A stretch of DNA of 31,461 nucleotides from Rhizobium sp. Q54 (GTDB lineage: Bacteria > Pseudomonadota > Alphaproteobacteria > Rhizobiales > Beijerinckiaceae): contig CAMDKB010000003.1 of assembly GCA_945901195.1 (NCBI GenBank), positions 1-31,461 of the forward strand, given 5' to 3'. This document shows positions 1-7,330 of this stretch, piece after piece. How positions within the stretch are numbered: the stretch's first letter is position 1; every line of letters begins with the position of its first letter. Under the pieces are notes generated by a model. The model made no database searches and was not told the origin of the DNA. It saw only the letters and a list, made by a program, of their open reading frames with translations. Both the position numbers and the translations under genes were made by a program.

Positions 1-215
1 GGATAATCTCAATCTGGCCATCCAAGACCCAGCACGCACAATATGAAAAAGTGTGGCTCGGGAAAAAGACAGCCTCAAGGGTGCTCGCTACGCTCGCATC
101 GCCGCTGGCGACTTGCGCCCTTGACCCTGTCCGTTTCCCCAGCCCTTAATTCCATCATATCATCTATGCATCGCTGTTGCACTTCGGAGTTGAATTGGCG
201 TAGAATTTTCACACA
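1..215. other. Left-edge non-coding stretch, no gene recognised
   Basis: This stretch lies downstream of ftsX. It contains a motif-rich segment at about 88-130: the direct repeat GCTCGC-TAC-GCTCGC followed by a small hairpin CGCC-GCT-GGCG. A plus-strand open frame runs through it from 43 into ftsX, but it has no homology I recognise and overlaps ftsX antisense, so I do not call it. I see no clear terminator after ftsX. The repeat-rich piece could be a remnant of a mobile or repeated element; this is inference only. Confidence 0.3.
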
Positions 216-1193
216 CTACCTCAGAGTTTGCAGGCGCCGGAATACGATGACGCGCGATATGTTGCCAACGAGAAACGCAATCAGAACCGTGAGAATGATT
301 ATCAGGGCCATTCCTGGCCAGTTCAGCGAGAATGTCCCAAACAGTGATTCGACCTGTTCGAATCCTGTGCCACTATTCCAAATTTTCAATAACAGGCTTG
401 CAAATGCAAATGCCATCAAGGTCGAGAAACCGCCTATTGCAGCGCCCTTCAATCCCAACCTGAAAAAATGTCTCTGAAATTCCTTTGAAATAAATTTGTC
501 GTGTGCGCCGACAAAATGCAGGACGTCAATGATGTCTTTGGTGCCCGCCATTGCGCCGCGTGTGGCAAATGCAATGGCAAGCGCCATCGCGGAAATTACC
601 AGGGCCAGCACAACGAGTGCAACGAACACCAGCGCATTGGCCATCGTGGTCAGCCGTTCAAACCACAGCTGGTGATCATCAAGAACGGCCTGCGGCGTTT
701 TCTCATGCAGCACGGCGCGGAGCTTGTCTATTTCGAGGCCCCCCGCCAGCGGCTTCACGACGATCAAACGCGGGATCGGCAATTCGTCGAGACTGATACT
801 GTTGCCAAGCCAAGGCTCAAGCAGGTTAGATGATTCCTGTTTCGAAAAAACCCTCACACTTTCGACGCCGGGAAAGGATGTTGAGGCAGCAGCTGCTGCC
901 TCAACATCTGCATCAAGATTTCTGCCAGGCTGCGGCTTGATCTGGATCGTCATCTCCTGCGTGATCTGGTTGCTCCAGCTTTGCGAAGCATCGCGAATCA
1001 GCATCGCTGACCCTGCTGTCAAAGTTGCAAGGAAGGTCATGATTGCGATGATAGTGACGAGCGCCTTGCCGGCGATGGAGCTTTCAGGGATCAGCGGAAG
1101 CGAATCGTGAATATCAGCATTGCGCCCAAAGTTGAGTACCAGCGCCAGGAGACCGGCGGCGCCAAGCCGCTGAGTTTGGTCGGTGTCACTCAT
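216..1193 (-). CDS. ftsX: Cell division ABC transporter permease FtsX
   Basis: FtsX is the membrane partner of FtsE. In the inner membrane at the division site the FtsEX complex couples ATP hydrolysis to activation of periplasmic peptidoglycan hydrolases. The 325-residue product has the family plan: a cytoplasmic N-terminus, membrane segment 1 at about 42-66, a periplasmic loop to about 183, then three segments near 185-210, 243-270 and 292-316. The length is normal. The ATG start overlaps the end of ftsE by 8 bases, indicating translational coupling. The periplasmic loop carries an alanine run at residues 99-103, encoded by a perfect 32-base palindrome listed separately. Assignment rests on topology plus the adjacent FtsE. 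Confidence 0.93.
   Translation of the reverse strand: MSDTDQTQRLGAAGLLALVLNFGRNADIHDSLPLIPESSIAGKALVTIIAIMTFLATLTAGSAMLIRDASQSWSNQITQEMTIQIKPQPGRNLDADVEAAAAASTSFPGVESVRVFSKQESSNLLEPWLGNSISLDELPIPRLIVVKPLAGGLEIDKLRAVLHEKTPQAVLDDHQLWFERLTTMANALVFVALVVLALVISAMALAIAFATRGAMAGTKDIIDVLHFVGAHDKFISKEFQRHFFRLGLKGAAIGGFSTLMAFAFASLLLKIWNSGTGFEQVESLFGTFSLNWPGMALIIILTVLIAFLVGNISRVIVFRRLQTLR
877..908. repeat. Perfect 32-base palindrome inside ftsX
   Basis: Positions 877-892 (GATGTTGAGGCAGCAG) are followed directly by their exact reverse complement at 893-908, giving 16-base arms with no spacer. In the ftsX frame it encodes residues 96-106 (D-V-E, five alanines, S-T-S) in the periplasmic loop. As single-stranded DNA or mRNA it could form a long hairpin. 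No function is known to me. It may be a coding coincidence around an alanine run, an inverted duplication, or a selected structure. Confidence 0.95.
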
Positions 1194-1866
1194 AGATGTG
1201 CAGCCGTCCGTCGCCCAGAACCAGCCGCTGTGCGCTTTCGAATTGATCCATGAGCGACAGGTCGTGCGTCGCGATCACAACCGATGTCCCGGATTTGTGA
1301 AGTTCCACGAACAGGCGCAACAGACGCCGGGCCATGCTGGGATCGACGTTGCCTGTGGGCTCATCTGCGAGAAGCAATTCAGGCCGCATGATCAAAGCGC
1401 GGGCGATGGCGACCCGCTGCTTTTCGCCACCGGAAAGCACGGGCGGATAAGCATTTATATGGCTGCCGAGACCCACCCATTTGAGTAATTCCTGGACCTC
1501 TGCCCGGTAGCTGCTTTCCTCTTTGCCTTGCACAAGCAGGGGAAGCGAGACGTTTTGGTAGGTGGTGAGATGGTCTAGCAGGCGGAAATCCTGAAACACG
1601 ACGCCAATCCGCCGTCTGATAGTGGTTATGTCGTCTTTTTCGAGCGTCGAGGTTTCTCGTCCGAACAATGAGATGAACCCTCTTGTCGGGCGCAGGGACA
1701 AAAGGATCAGCCGCAGCAATGTCGTCTTGCCCGCCCCTGAGGGGCCGGTGAGAAACTGGAAGGAGCGCGGCTCAATCGAAAAGGTCAGATCCCGGAGGGT
1801 TTCTGTTGCCATTCCATATCGAAGCCCAACGTTTTCAAAACGGACCAAATCGTCAGTACCTTGCAA
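1186..1866 (-). CDS. ftsE: Cell division ATP-binding protein FtsE
   Basis: FtsE is the cytoplasmic ATPase of the FtsEX complex. The 226-residue product shows Walker A GPSGAGKT at 41-48, the ABC signature LSGGEKQRVAIARAL, Walker B LLLADEPTGNVD and the switch-histidine motif ATHD. The start chosen is TTG at 1866, with an AGGG-type ribosome site about five bases upstream; no ATG is available before the conserved VRFENVGLRYG segment. The stop lies inside ftsX, so the two genes form an operon. The 239-base divergent gap to the next gene must hold its promoter. The nearby FtsX separates it from the many generic ABC ATPases. Confidence 0.94.
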   Translation of the reverse strand: MQGTDDLVRFENVGLRYGMATETLRDLTFSIEPRSFQFLTGPSGAGKTTLLRLILLSLRPTRGFISLFGRETSTLEKDDITTIRRRIGVVFQDFRLLDHLTTYQNVSLPLLVQGKEESSYRAEVQELLKWVGLGSHINAYPPVLSGGEKQRVAIARALIMRPELLLADEPTGNVDPSMARRLLRLFVELHKSGTSVVIATHDLSLMDQFESAQRLVLGDGRLHIYE

Positions 1867-1983
1867 CGTGCCCTGCTCTGGCAGAGCGGTTTGCCCGGCG
1901 GTCAGGCCCGCAAGGCGATCATTGAGAATGAGCGTGGAAATCCGTCCGAATCGCGTGTTTCACATTGTAATATTTACAGCGAA

Positions 1984-1991
1984 TTAACCAT
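1984..1991 (+). promoter_or_regulatory. Possible CtrA-type half site TTAACCAT
   Basis: TTAACCAT matches the half-site form reported for the alphaproteobacterial cell-cycle regulator CtrA. It lies in the divergent ftsE/DUF3426-like promoter region, next to an inverted repeat TGTAA-TAT-TTACA at 1966-1978. A single 8-base match is weak evidence. The cell-division neighbour is the only reason to mention it. Confidence 0.2.
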
Positions 1992-2105
1992 AAAGGTGGA
2001 GCAATTCAAGGAGTCCGTTGCGAGGCGGAAAGGGTAACACGGGAACGAATTTGTTCGAACCTGTGCACCTGTCGTTCAGATTTCGCGAATTAAAAGGGGA
2101 AGACC

Positions 2106-2657
2106 TTGCAACATCAGGCCGTCGTTGCGACCGGGCGTTTTAATGTGGCGCCTGAAAGCTGGCGAAACGCATATTCAAATGGGACCGGCCCCGTTGGGCG
2201 CAGTTTTGCCGGGGAACGACCTCAGTCGGGACGTTCGCGTCGCAACATTTTTCTGCCGCTGCTGGCTGGATTGCTCTTGCTGACTTGTTATGCAGCCTTG
2301 CTACAACGTGTGCATGTTGTCCGGCTCATACCGGGGACGGCGGGAATTTTTCGCGCTGCCGGCATGCCGGTGAATATCTTCCAGGCCGAATTTCAGAATA
2401 TCAGAGCCAATCTCTCCACCCGTGATGGGGAAGCGCAGCTTGTGGTTGAAGGCCAGATCAGAAATACGCGTGCAATGACCAATTCGCTGCGAGATGTGCA
2501 GCTCTCCTTGTTGGGCCTTAACGGTGTGGTGGTGTATTCTTGGGTCGCGAAGCTCCCGCAAAAATCGCTGAAGGCAGGGGAAACATTGAGTTTCAAAACA
2601 AGCCTGGCCTCGCCGCCTGCGGGCAATCATAATGTCGCGCTTACTTTTGTGCGATAA
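2106..2657 (+). CDS. Single-pass membrane protein with DUF3426-like extracytoplasmic domain
   Basis: The 183-residue product has a polar, arginine-rich N-terminus (1-47), one membrane segment (about 48-67) and an extracytoplasmic beta-rich domain ending in SFKTSLASPPAGNHNVALTF. This resembles the DUF3426/FxLYD fold of the gene usually found divergent to ftsE in this lineage. Those relatives generally start with an MJ0042 zinc ribbon carrying two CxxC pairs. Here none is present, and the same frame is closed by a TAA at 2091. The start is TTG at 2106, preceded by an AGGGGA ribosome site. Function is unknown; proximity suggests a link to envelope or division, but that is inference. Confidence 0.7.
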   Translation: MQHQAVVATGRFNVAPESWRNAYSNGTGPVGRSFAGERPQSGRSRRNIFLPLLAGLLLLTCYAALLQRVHVVRLIPGTAGIFRAAGMPVNIFQAEFQNIRANLSTRDGEAQLVVEGQIRNTRAMTNSLRDVQLSLLGLNGVVVYSWVAKLPQKSLKAGETLSFKTSLASPPAGNHNVALTFVR

Positions 2658-2779
2658 ACTCCATTAATATCCATTACTTATAGAAGATTAAACTTTTTGT
2701 TTACGCTGGTCGCGTAGTTGTCGGCGTTGGTGCATCGAGGCGTTTATGGTCGACACCAGCGGGAATTTGAGGTGCAACT

Positions 2780-3085
2780 ATGCTTGAAGCTCTGCGGCTC
2801 GATCATTATCCAAGGGACATTCTGCTTTATGTTCTGCTGGCAGTTATCATCTGCGGTTTTATCGTTGGCTATGTGACCGATATTGTGATGGGGGATCGCG
2901 GTTTCGGTCCATTCGGCAACGGTACGTTGGCTGTATTCGGCGCGGCTGTGGGGATCTATATTCGGAACAATTTCTTTGGTCGAATGGATCCCGGCGATAT
3001 TCTCATAACGGGTGTTTTTGCGTCCTCCTCTGCGACGCTGCTGCTTCTATTGCTTGGACTGGCCAAGCATTGGGTTCAAGACTGA
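2780..3085 (+). CDS. Small three-helix membrane protein, unknown function
   Basis: This 101-residue product is not recognised. It shows three probable membrane segments (about 14-35, 44-62 and 76-96), a loop with G-D-R-G-F-G-P-F-G-N, and a short charged linker NNFFGRMDPGD. The ATG has a good ribosome site (GAGGTG) seven bases upstream. It stands 122 bases after the DUF3426-like gene on the same strand and is followed 22 bases later by a strong terminator. The glycine-rich layout faintly recalls GlsB/transglycosylase-associated small membrane proteins, but I would not assign it to that family. Confidence 0.65.
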   Translation: MLEALRLDHYPRDILLYVLLAVIICGFIVGYVTDIVMGDRGFGPFGNGTLAVFGAAVGIYIRNNFFGRMDPGDILITGVFASSSATLLLLLLGLAKHWVQD

Positions 3086-3107
3086 CGGCCTCAAAATTTG
3101 CCGATTA

Positions 3108-3143
3108 AAAAACCCGCAGGCGATTTCTCGACTGCGGGTTTTT
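3108..3143. terminator. Bidirectional intrinsic terminator between the 2780 gene and clpB
   Basis: A 12-bp stem AAAAACCCGCAG / CTGCGGGTTTTT encloses a 12-base loop. T-tracts follow on both strands, so it can end the plus-strand membrane-protein transcript 22 bases after its stop and the minus-strand clpB transcript about 100 bases after its stop. Confidence 0.9.
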
Positions 3144-3203
3144 GCGCGACGGCTCCTGGCAATGCAGTCTTTTCCGGGCTGCTATGCTTTCCTGAAAACT
3201 GCT

Positions 3204-3239
3204 TATAGCAAAAGCTTCATGGAAGCCGCCCCTGCTATA
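3204..3239. repeat. Nested inverted repeat just after clpB
   Basis: Outer arms TATAGCA (3204-3210) and TGCTATA (3233-3239) enclose a second hairpin GCTTC-ATG-GAAGC (3214-3226). It begins seven bases beyond the clpB stop and has no T-tract. It may be a 3'-end-protecting structure in the clpB mRNA, with the true terminator further on at 3108-3143. Confidence 0.6.
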
Positions 3240-3245
3240 AAAGCA

Positions 3246-5891
3246 TCAGCCTATTTTCGGAAAATTCACAACGACGCCAGATCGCGGATCCGGTTCGCCA
3301 GCCGTGCTCGTTCCTGACTGTCCGCCAATAGTGAGTTGTCCGTTCTCCACGGAGACGGGGATCTGGCTGCCTTCTGCGACCTCTCCTGCCAGGATCATTT
3401 CGGCCAGTGGATCCTGCACATTCTTCTGGATGACGCGCTTCAGTGGACGCGCACCGTAGGCGGGATCATATCCCTTGTTGGCGAGCCATTGCCTTGCAGC
3501 GTTATCCAGATTCAGGGTGACCTTGCGGTCTTCCAGCAGTCTGGCGAGGCGTTTGAACTGAATGTCGACGATGGCGCTCATGTCTTCGCGGCGCAAGCGA
3601 TGGAAGAGAATGATCTCATCGACACGATTGAGGAATTCAGGCCGGAAATGAGCGCGAACTGCCTGCATGACGCCCTCACGAACCTGCCCGGAATCCTCGC
3701 CTTCTTTCTGGGTGACCAGAAGATCGGCGCCGAGGTTAGATGTCATCACGATCAGTACATTGCGGAAGTCGACCGTGCGCCCCTGGCCGTCGGTCAGCCT
3801 ACCATCATCAAGCACCTGCAACAGAACGTTGAAGACGTCCGGGTGGGCTTTTTCGATCTCGTCGAACAGGACGATCTGGTAGGGGCGGCGGCGTACCGCT
3901 TCGGTCAGCGCGCCGCCTTCCTCATATCCCACATAACCCGGAGGCGCTCCGATAAGGCGTGCAACCGAATGTTTCTCCATGTATTCGGACATGTCGATCC
4001 GCACGAGTGCGGTTTCGTCGTCAAACAGAAATTCGGCAAGAGCTTTGGTCAACTCTGTCTTGCCTACGCCCGTTGGCCCAAGGAACATGAATGAACCGAT
4101 GGGCCTGTTGGGATCCTGCAGACCTGCCCGCGCGCGGCGAACTGCAGTAGAAACTGATTTCACGGCTTCGGCCTGACCAATGACGCGTTTTGCAATCTGC
4201 TCTTCCATCTTCAGCAGTTTTTCGCGCTCGCCTTCGAGCATCTTGTCAACGGGAATGCCTGTCCACCGTGAGACAACTTGCGCGATGTGGCTTGGCGTGA
4301 CGGATTCGTCCACCAATGCAGTCGCCTTCTGATTCTCCACGTCGGCGACTTCTTTTTCAAGGCCGGGGATGACACCGTAAGATAGTCGTCCAGCTTCTGC
4401 GAAGTCGCCCTTGCGTTGAGCGGTCGCCAAATCATGACGGGCCGTTTCCAATTGCTCTTTTAGCTTCTGGGCTTGACCCAGCTTGTCTTTTTCTGACTTC
4501 CAGCGAAGCGTGAGCGCCTGAGATTTTTCTTCCAATGCTGCCAGTTCGGCCTGAAGCTTTTTCAGCCGGTCAGCAGAGGCGCGATCGGATTCCTGTTTGA
4601 GCGCTTCCTGCTCAATCTTGAGCTGCATGATGCGCCGATCAAATTCATCGAGTTCCTCGGGTTTGGAGTCGACCTGCATGCGCAATCGTGATGCAGCCTC
4701 GTCCATCAGATCGATGGCCTTGTCTGGAAGGAACCGGTCGGCAATGTAGCGGTTGGACATGGTAGCCGCCGCGACGATCGCGGAATCGGTGATTCGCACA
4801 CCATGATGCAGTTCGTATTTTTCTTTCAGACCGCGCAGGATCGAGATTGTATCTTCGACTGTGGGCTCATTGACGAAAACCGGCTGGAACCGCCGCGCCA
4901 GCGCCGCGTCCTTTTCGACGTGCTTTCGATATTCATCGAGAGTCGTCGCACCAACACAATGCAACTCGCCACGGGCGAGAGCTGGTTTGAGCAGATTTGA
5001 CGCGTCCATGGCGCCATCCGATTTACCAGCGCCAACGAGTGTGTGCATTTCATCGATGAAAAGAATGATCCTGCCTTCGTCCGCAGTGACTTCGCTCAGA
5101 ACGGACTTGAGGCGCTCTTCAAATTCGCCGCGATATTTTGCGCCCGCGATGAGTGAGCCCATGTCGAGTGACAAGAGTTTCTTTTCCTTCAGACTTTCGG
5201 GCACATCTCCGTTGACGATGCGCAGGGCAAGACCTTCAACGATGGCCGTCTTGCCAACGCCAGGTTCGCCGATGAGGACGGGATTGTTTTTCGTGCGACG
5301 TGAGAGGACCTGAATGGTGCGGCGAATCTCCTCATCCCTGCCGATGACAGGGTCAAGTTTGCCGTTGCGCGCCGCTTCGGTGAGGTCACGAGCGTATTTC
5401 TTCAGCGCGTCATAGGTGTTTTCAGCGCTGGCGCTGTCAGCCGTGCGGCCTTTGCGGAGTGCTTCCACGGCAGTGTTCAGGGATTGTGGGGTTACGCCGG
5501 CATTTGCCAGAATCTTCCCGGATTCGGAACTTTTCTCCAGAGCGAGCGCGAGCAGGACCCGCTCGACGGAGACGAAGGAATCGCCAGCCTTCTCGGCAAT
5601 CTTTTCGGCGTTGTCCAGAATGCGTGCAGTTGTAGGCGCCAGATAGACCTGACCTGCACCGGGCCCCTGGACTTTCGGCAATTTTGACAGTGCTATCCCG
5701 GTTTGAATGAGCGCTTCGCGAGAACGCCCGCCTGCGCCGTCAATCAAACCCGAAGCAAGCCCCTCGCTGTCGTCCAGCAGTACCTTGAGGATGTGTTCAG
5801 GTGTTAGTTGCTGGTGCCCTTCGCGCAAGGCGAGAGATTGTGCTGATTGAACGAAACCTCTGGCTCGTTCGGTAAATTTCTCGATGTTCAT
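3246..5891 (-). CDS. clpB: ATP-dependent disaggregase ClpB
   Basis: ClpB is a cytoplasmic hexameric AAA+ chaperone that pulls apart aggregated proteins together with DnaK. The 881-residue product has the full plan: N-domain (about 1-145), first AAA+ module with Walker A GEPGVGKT at 208-215, the long coiled-coil middle domain rich in K/E/Q (roughly 400-530), and a second AAA+ module with GPTGVGKTELTKAL. The C-terminal tail is slightly longer than usual. The ATG start has a near-perfect AGGAGGT ribosome site. It lies downstream of the DUF4167 gene but after a terminator (6031-6052), so it probably has its own promoter. No convincing sigma-32 site was found there; CCTGATAT at 5949-5956 is only a weak -10 candidate. 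Confidence 0.98.
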   Translation of the reverse strand: MNIEKFTERARGFVQSAQSLALREGHQQLTPEHILKVLLDDSEGLASGLIDGAGGRSREALIQTGIALSKLPKVQGPGAGQVYLAPTTARILDNAEKIAEKAGDSFVSVERVLLALALEKSSESGKILANAGVTPQSLNTAVEALRKGRTADSASAENTYDALKKYARDLTEAARNGKLDPVIGRDEEIRRTIQVLSRRTKNNPVLIGEPGVGKTAIVEGLALRIVNGDVPESLKEKKLLSLDMGSLIAGAKYRGEFEERLKSVLSEVTADEGRIILFIDEMHTLVGAGKSDGAMDASNLLKPALARGELHCVGATTLDEYRKHVEKDAALARRFQPVFVNEPTVEDTISILRGLKEKYELHHGVRITDSAIVAAATMSNRYIADRFLPDKAIDLMDEAASRLRMQVDSKPEELDEFDRRIMQLKIEQEALKQESDRASADRLKKLQAELAALEEKSQALTLRWKSEKDKLGQAQKLKEQLETARHDLATAQRKGDFAEAGRLSYGVIPGLEKEVADVENQKATALVDESVTPSHIAQVVSRWTGIPVDKMLEGEREKLLKMEEQIAKRVIGQAEAVKSVSTAVRRARAGLQDPNRPIGSFMFLGPTGVGKTELTKALAEFLFDDETALVRIDMSEYMEKHSVARLIGAPPGYVGYEEGGALTEAVRRRPYQIVLFDEIEKAHPDVFNVLLQVLDDGRLTDGQGRTVDFRNVLIVMTSNLGADLLVTQKEGEDSGQVREGVMQAVRAHFRPEFLNRVDEIILFHRLRREDMSAIVDIQFKRLARLLEDRKVTLNLDNAARQWLANKGYDPAYGARPLKRVIQKNVQDPLAEMILAGEVAEGSQIPVSVENGQLTIGGQSGTSTAGEPDPRSGVVVNFPKIG

Positions 5892-6030
5892 TCTGACCTC
5901 CTGGCCCGCACGATTGCCCCGTAGCAGCGACCCTGCGGCGTTTCATATATATCAGGCCCCTGACGGCGGCCTTGATCCAGATGTAGGAAGTGACCTCGAC
6001 TGTTGGAAGGGCTGGCATTGCAGAATCAAG

Positions 6031-6052
6031 AGGGGAGGCCGAAGCCTCCCCT
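6031..6052 (-). terminator. Intrinsic terminator after the DUF4167 gene
   Basis: Read on the minus strand, a 9-bp GC-rich stem AGGGGAGGC / GCCTCCCCT closes a TTCG tetraloop and is followed by CTTGATTCTG, a moderate T-rich tail. It lies 29 bases after the DUF4167 stop, separating that transcript from clpB. Confidence 0.75.
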
Positions 6053-6081
6053 GAAATGACGCGCGCCATTCGACACGTCTT

Positions 6082-6960
6082 TTACTCGCCAGCTGGAACC
6101 TCGTCCGGAAGAGGTTGCCCGGAGGCCGCTGGTTCCTGTTCGGCGCCTTCACCTGCAGGGCGCGGGCGGCGGCGGCGGCGATTGCGCAAATGGAATGCCG
6201 CGCTGTCGTGCTCGCCCTCAAGAGCCGGTACTGAGGATGGCTGAGAAGCGGCCGCTGGTGGCTGCGCGTCAGCAGTAATAGGACGAATACCGCTGGTGAT
6301 GAAAGCAGGTAATGCTGTTACGGGTTGCGGTTCATCGGGTTGTACAACCTGCTCCTGTGGGATGGGCGCAGGCCGCTGTGGATTGAAGTTGCGATCACGC
6401 TGTTGGCGATGGTCACGAAATTCACGGGGCTGGTTGTGGCGTTCCTGCCGTTCTTGCCGGCCATCCTGCCGTTCCTGACGATCTTGCCGGGGGCCACGGT
6501 CCGGCTGTTGCCGGTCGATTTGTTGAGGCCGTTCAGCAAAGGGTTGTGGCTGGTTGACGAAAGCAGGTTGTGGCTGATTCAGGTTCGGCTGATTGCGCTC
6601 GAAGGGCGAGGCAAAACGGTCGGGCATATCACCATCATCATCATCGTCATCGTCCGAATCGGCGCTCTCGCCAGGCGGGCGCATATAGCCGGGTTGTTGT
6701 TGTTGTTGGGCCTGCATAGCCGAAGCGATGAGCCGAAAATAATGCTCGGCGTGCTGCAAATAGCTTTCTGCCATCACCGGGTCCCCGGAAGACTGGGCAT
6801 CGCGCGCCAATTGCAGATATTTTTCGGCTACATGTTGCGCGGTTCCCCGTACTTTTACGTCGGGTCCGTTAGATTCGTAGCTGCGCGTCAAGGGGTTGGG
6901 CCCCTTGCGGTTGCCACCATTATTTCGGCCACGCATGCGTTTGTTTTGACCTGGTCTCAT
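6082..6960 (-). CDS. DUF4167 domain-containing protein with low-complexity tail
   Basis: The N-terminus of this 292-residue protein carries the alphaproteobacterial DUF4167 domain: a basic glycine/asparagine-rich start, then T-A-Q-H-V-A-E-K-Y and Y-L-Q-H-A-E-H-Y-F-R (about 30-85), which looks helical. The rest is low complexity: an acidic aspartate run, proline/glutamine repeats, a repetitive R-Q-E-R/R-Q-D tract, and a basic stretch of five arginines near residue 260. Function is unknown; the composition recalls RNA-associated disordered tails, but that is inference. It sits between prmC and clpB, as in related genomes. The ATG has an AGGG ribosome site. A 370-base gap upstream suggests a separate promoter. 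Confidence 0.9.
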   Translation of the reverse strand: MRPGQNKRMRGRNNGGNRKGPNPLTRSYESNGPDVKVRGTAQHVAEKYLQLARDAQSSGDPVMAESYLQHAEHYFRLIASAMQAQQQQQPGYMRPPGESADSDDDDDDDGDMPDRFASPFERNQPNLNQPQPAFVNQPQPFAERPQQIDRQQPDRGPRQDRQERQDGRQERQERHNQPREFRDHRQQRDRNFNPQRPAPIPQEQVVQPDEPQPVTALPAFITSGIRPITADAQPPAAASQPSSVPALEGEHDSAAFHLRNRRRRRPRPAGEGAEQEPAASGQPLPDEVPAGE

Positions 6961-7330
6961 TGATCAACCCTGTTTATGGACTCCGCGCTGACGCGCAGCC
7001 CCTTCCGGCCACTCCACGAGTCTTGAAGCTTTGGCGCAAACCGCATGGTCACGCGCCCGCAGGTGGTAATTTCATCAGATCCTTCAGTCAGCGCTGGGAC
7101 CGGCCATCAAATCCTATGGCGGGATATGACCGGGTTAAGTTTCCACCGGTCAAGTCAAGTTGGAAATAATCGCCTCACAACATGAGCGGGGCAGCACACA
7201 TGGGGTTTGCAAGATCATGCCCGGCGATTCCTAAAATCAACCTAATCGCTTTTACCTCATTCAACAAGAGGCGTCACGGGATTTCATAAATTATAGCCAA
7301 GATTTCATGCGTTGTTGCCCAAATGCAGCA
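6961..7330. other. 370-base gap between prmC and the DUF4167 gene
   Basis: No convincing gene is seen on either strand. It holds a TATAAT-type minus-strand promoter candidate at 7290-7318, a second weaker one (TTGTTG, 17 bases, TAGGTT on the minus strand), and an imperfect inverted repeat TTTCCA...TGGAAA around 7140-7166 that includes GTCAAGTCAAGT. It is probably a long 5' untranslated region plus promoter for the DUF4167 gene. Confidence 0.5.
7290..7318 (-). promoter_or_regulatory. Candidate housekeeping promoter for the DUF4167 gene
   Basis: On the minus strand an exact TATAAT -10 (7290-7295) lies 17 bases after a weak -35 GCAACA (7313-7318, matching TTGACA only in ACA). A transcript from here would have a leader of about 320 bases. 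The -10 is perfect but the -35 is poor. Confidence 0.35.

Noticed and set aside
43..477. 144-codon plus-strand frame at the left edge
   Set aside because: It runs antisense into ftsX, is not recognisable and lacks a convincing ribosome site.
2043..2077. LexA-type GAAC/GTTC repeats upstream of the DUF3426-like gene
   Set aside because: The repeats are spaced 10 or more bases apart, not the seven-base spacing of the alphaproteobacterial SOS box.
5949..6030. Sigma-32 promoter for clpB
   Set aside because: CCTGATAT is a fair -10, but no CTTGAA-like -35 stands at usable spacing; CTTGAT right after the terminator has no matching -10.
6325..6963. 212-codon plus-strand frame opposite the DUF4167 gene
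   Set aside because: It is explained by the repetitive codon composition of the real gene on the other strand.
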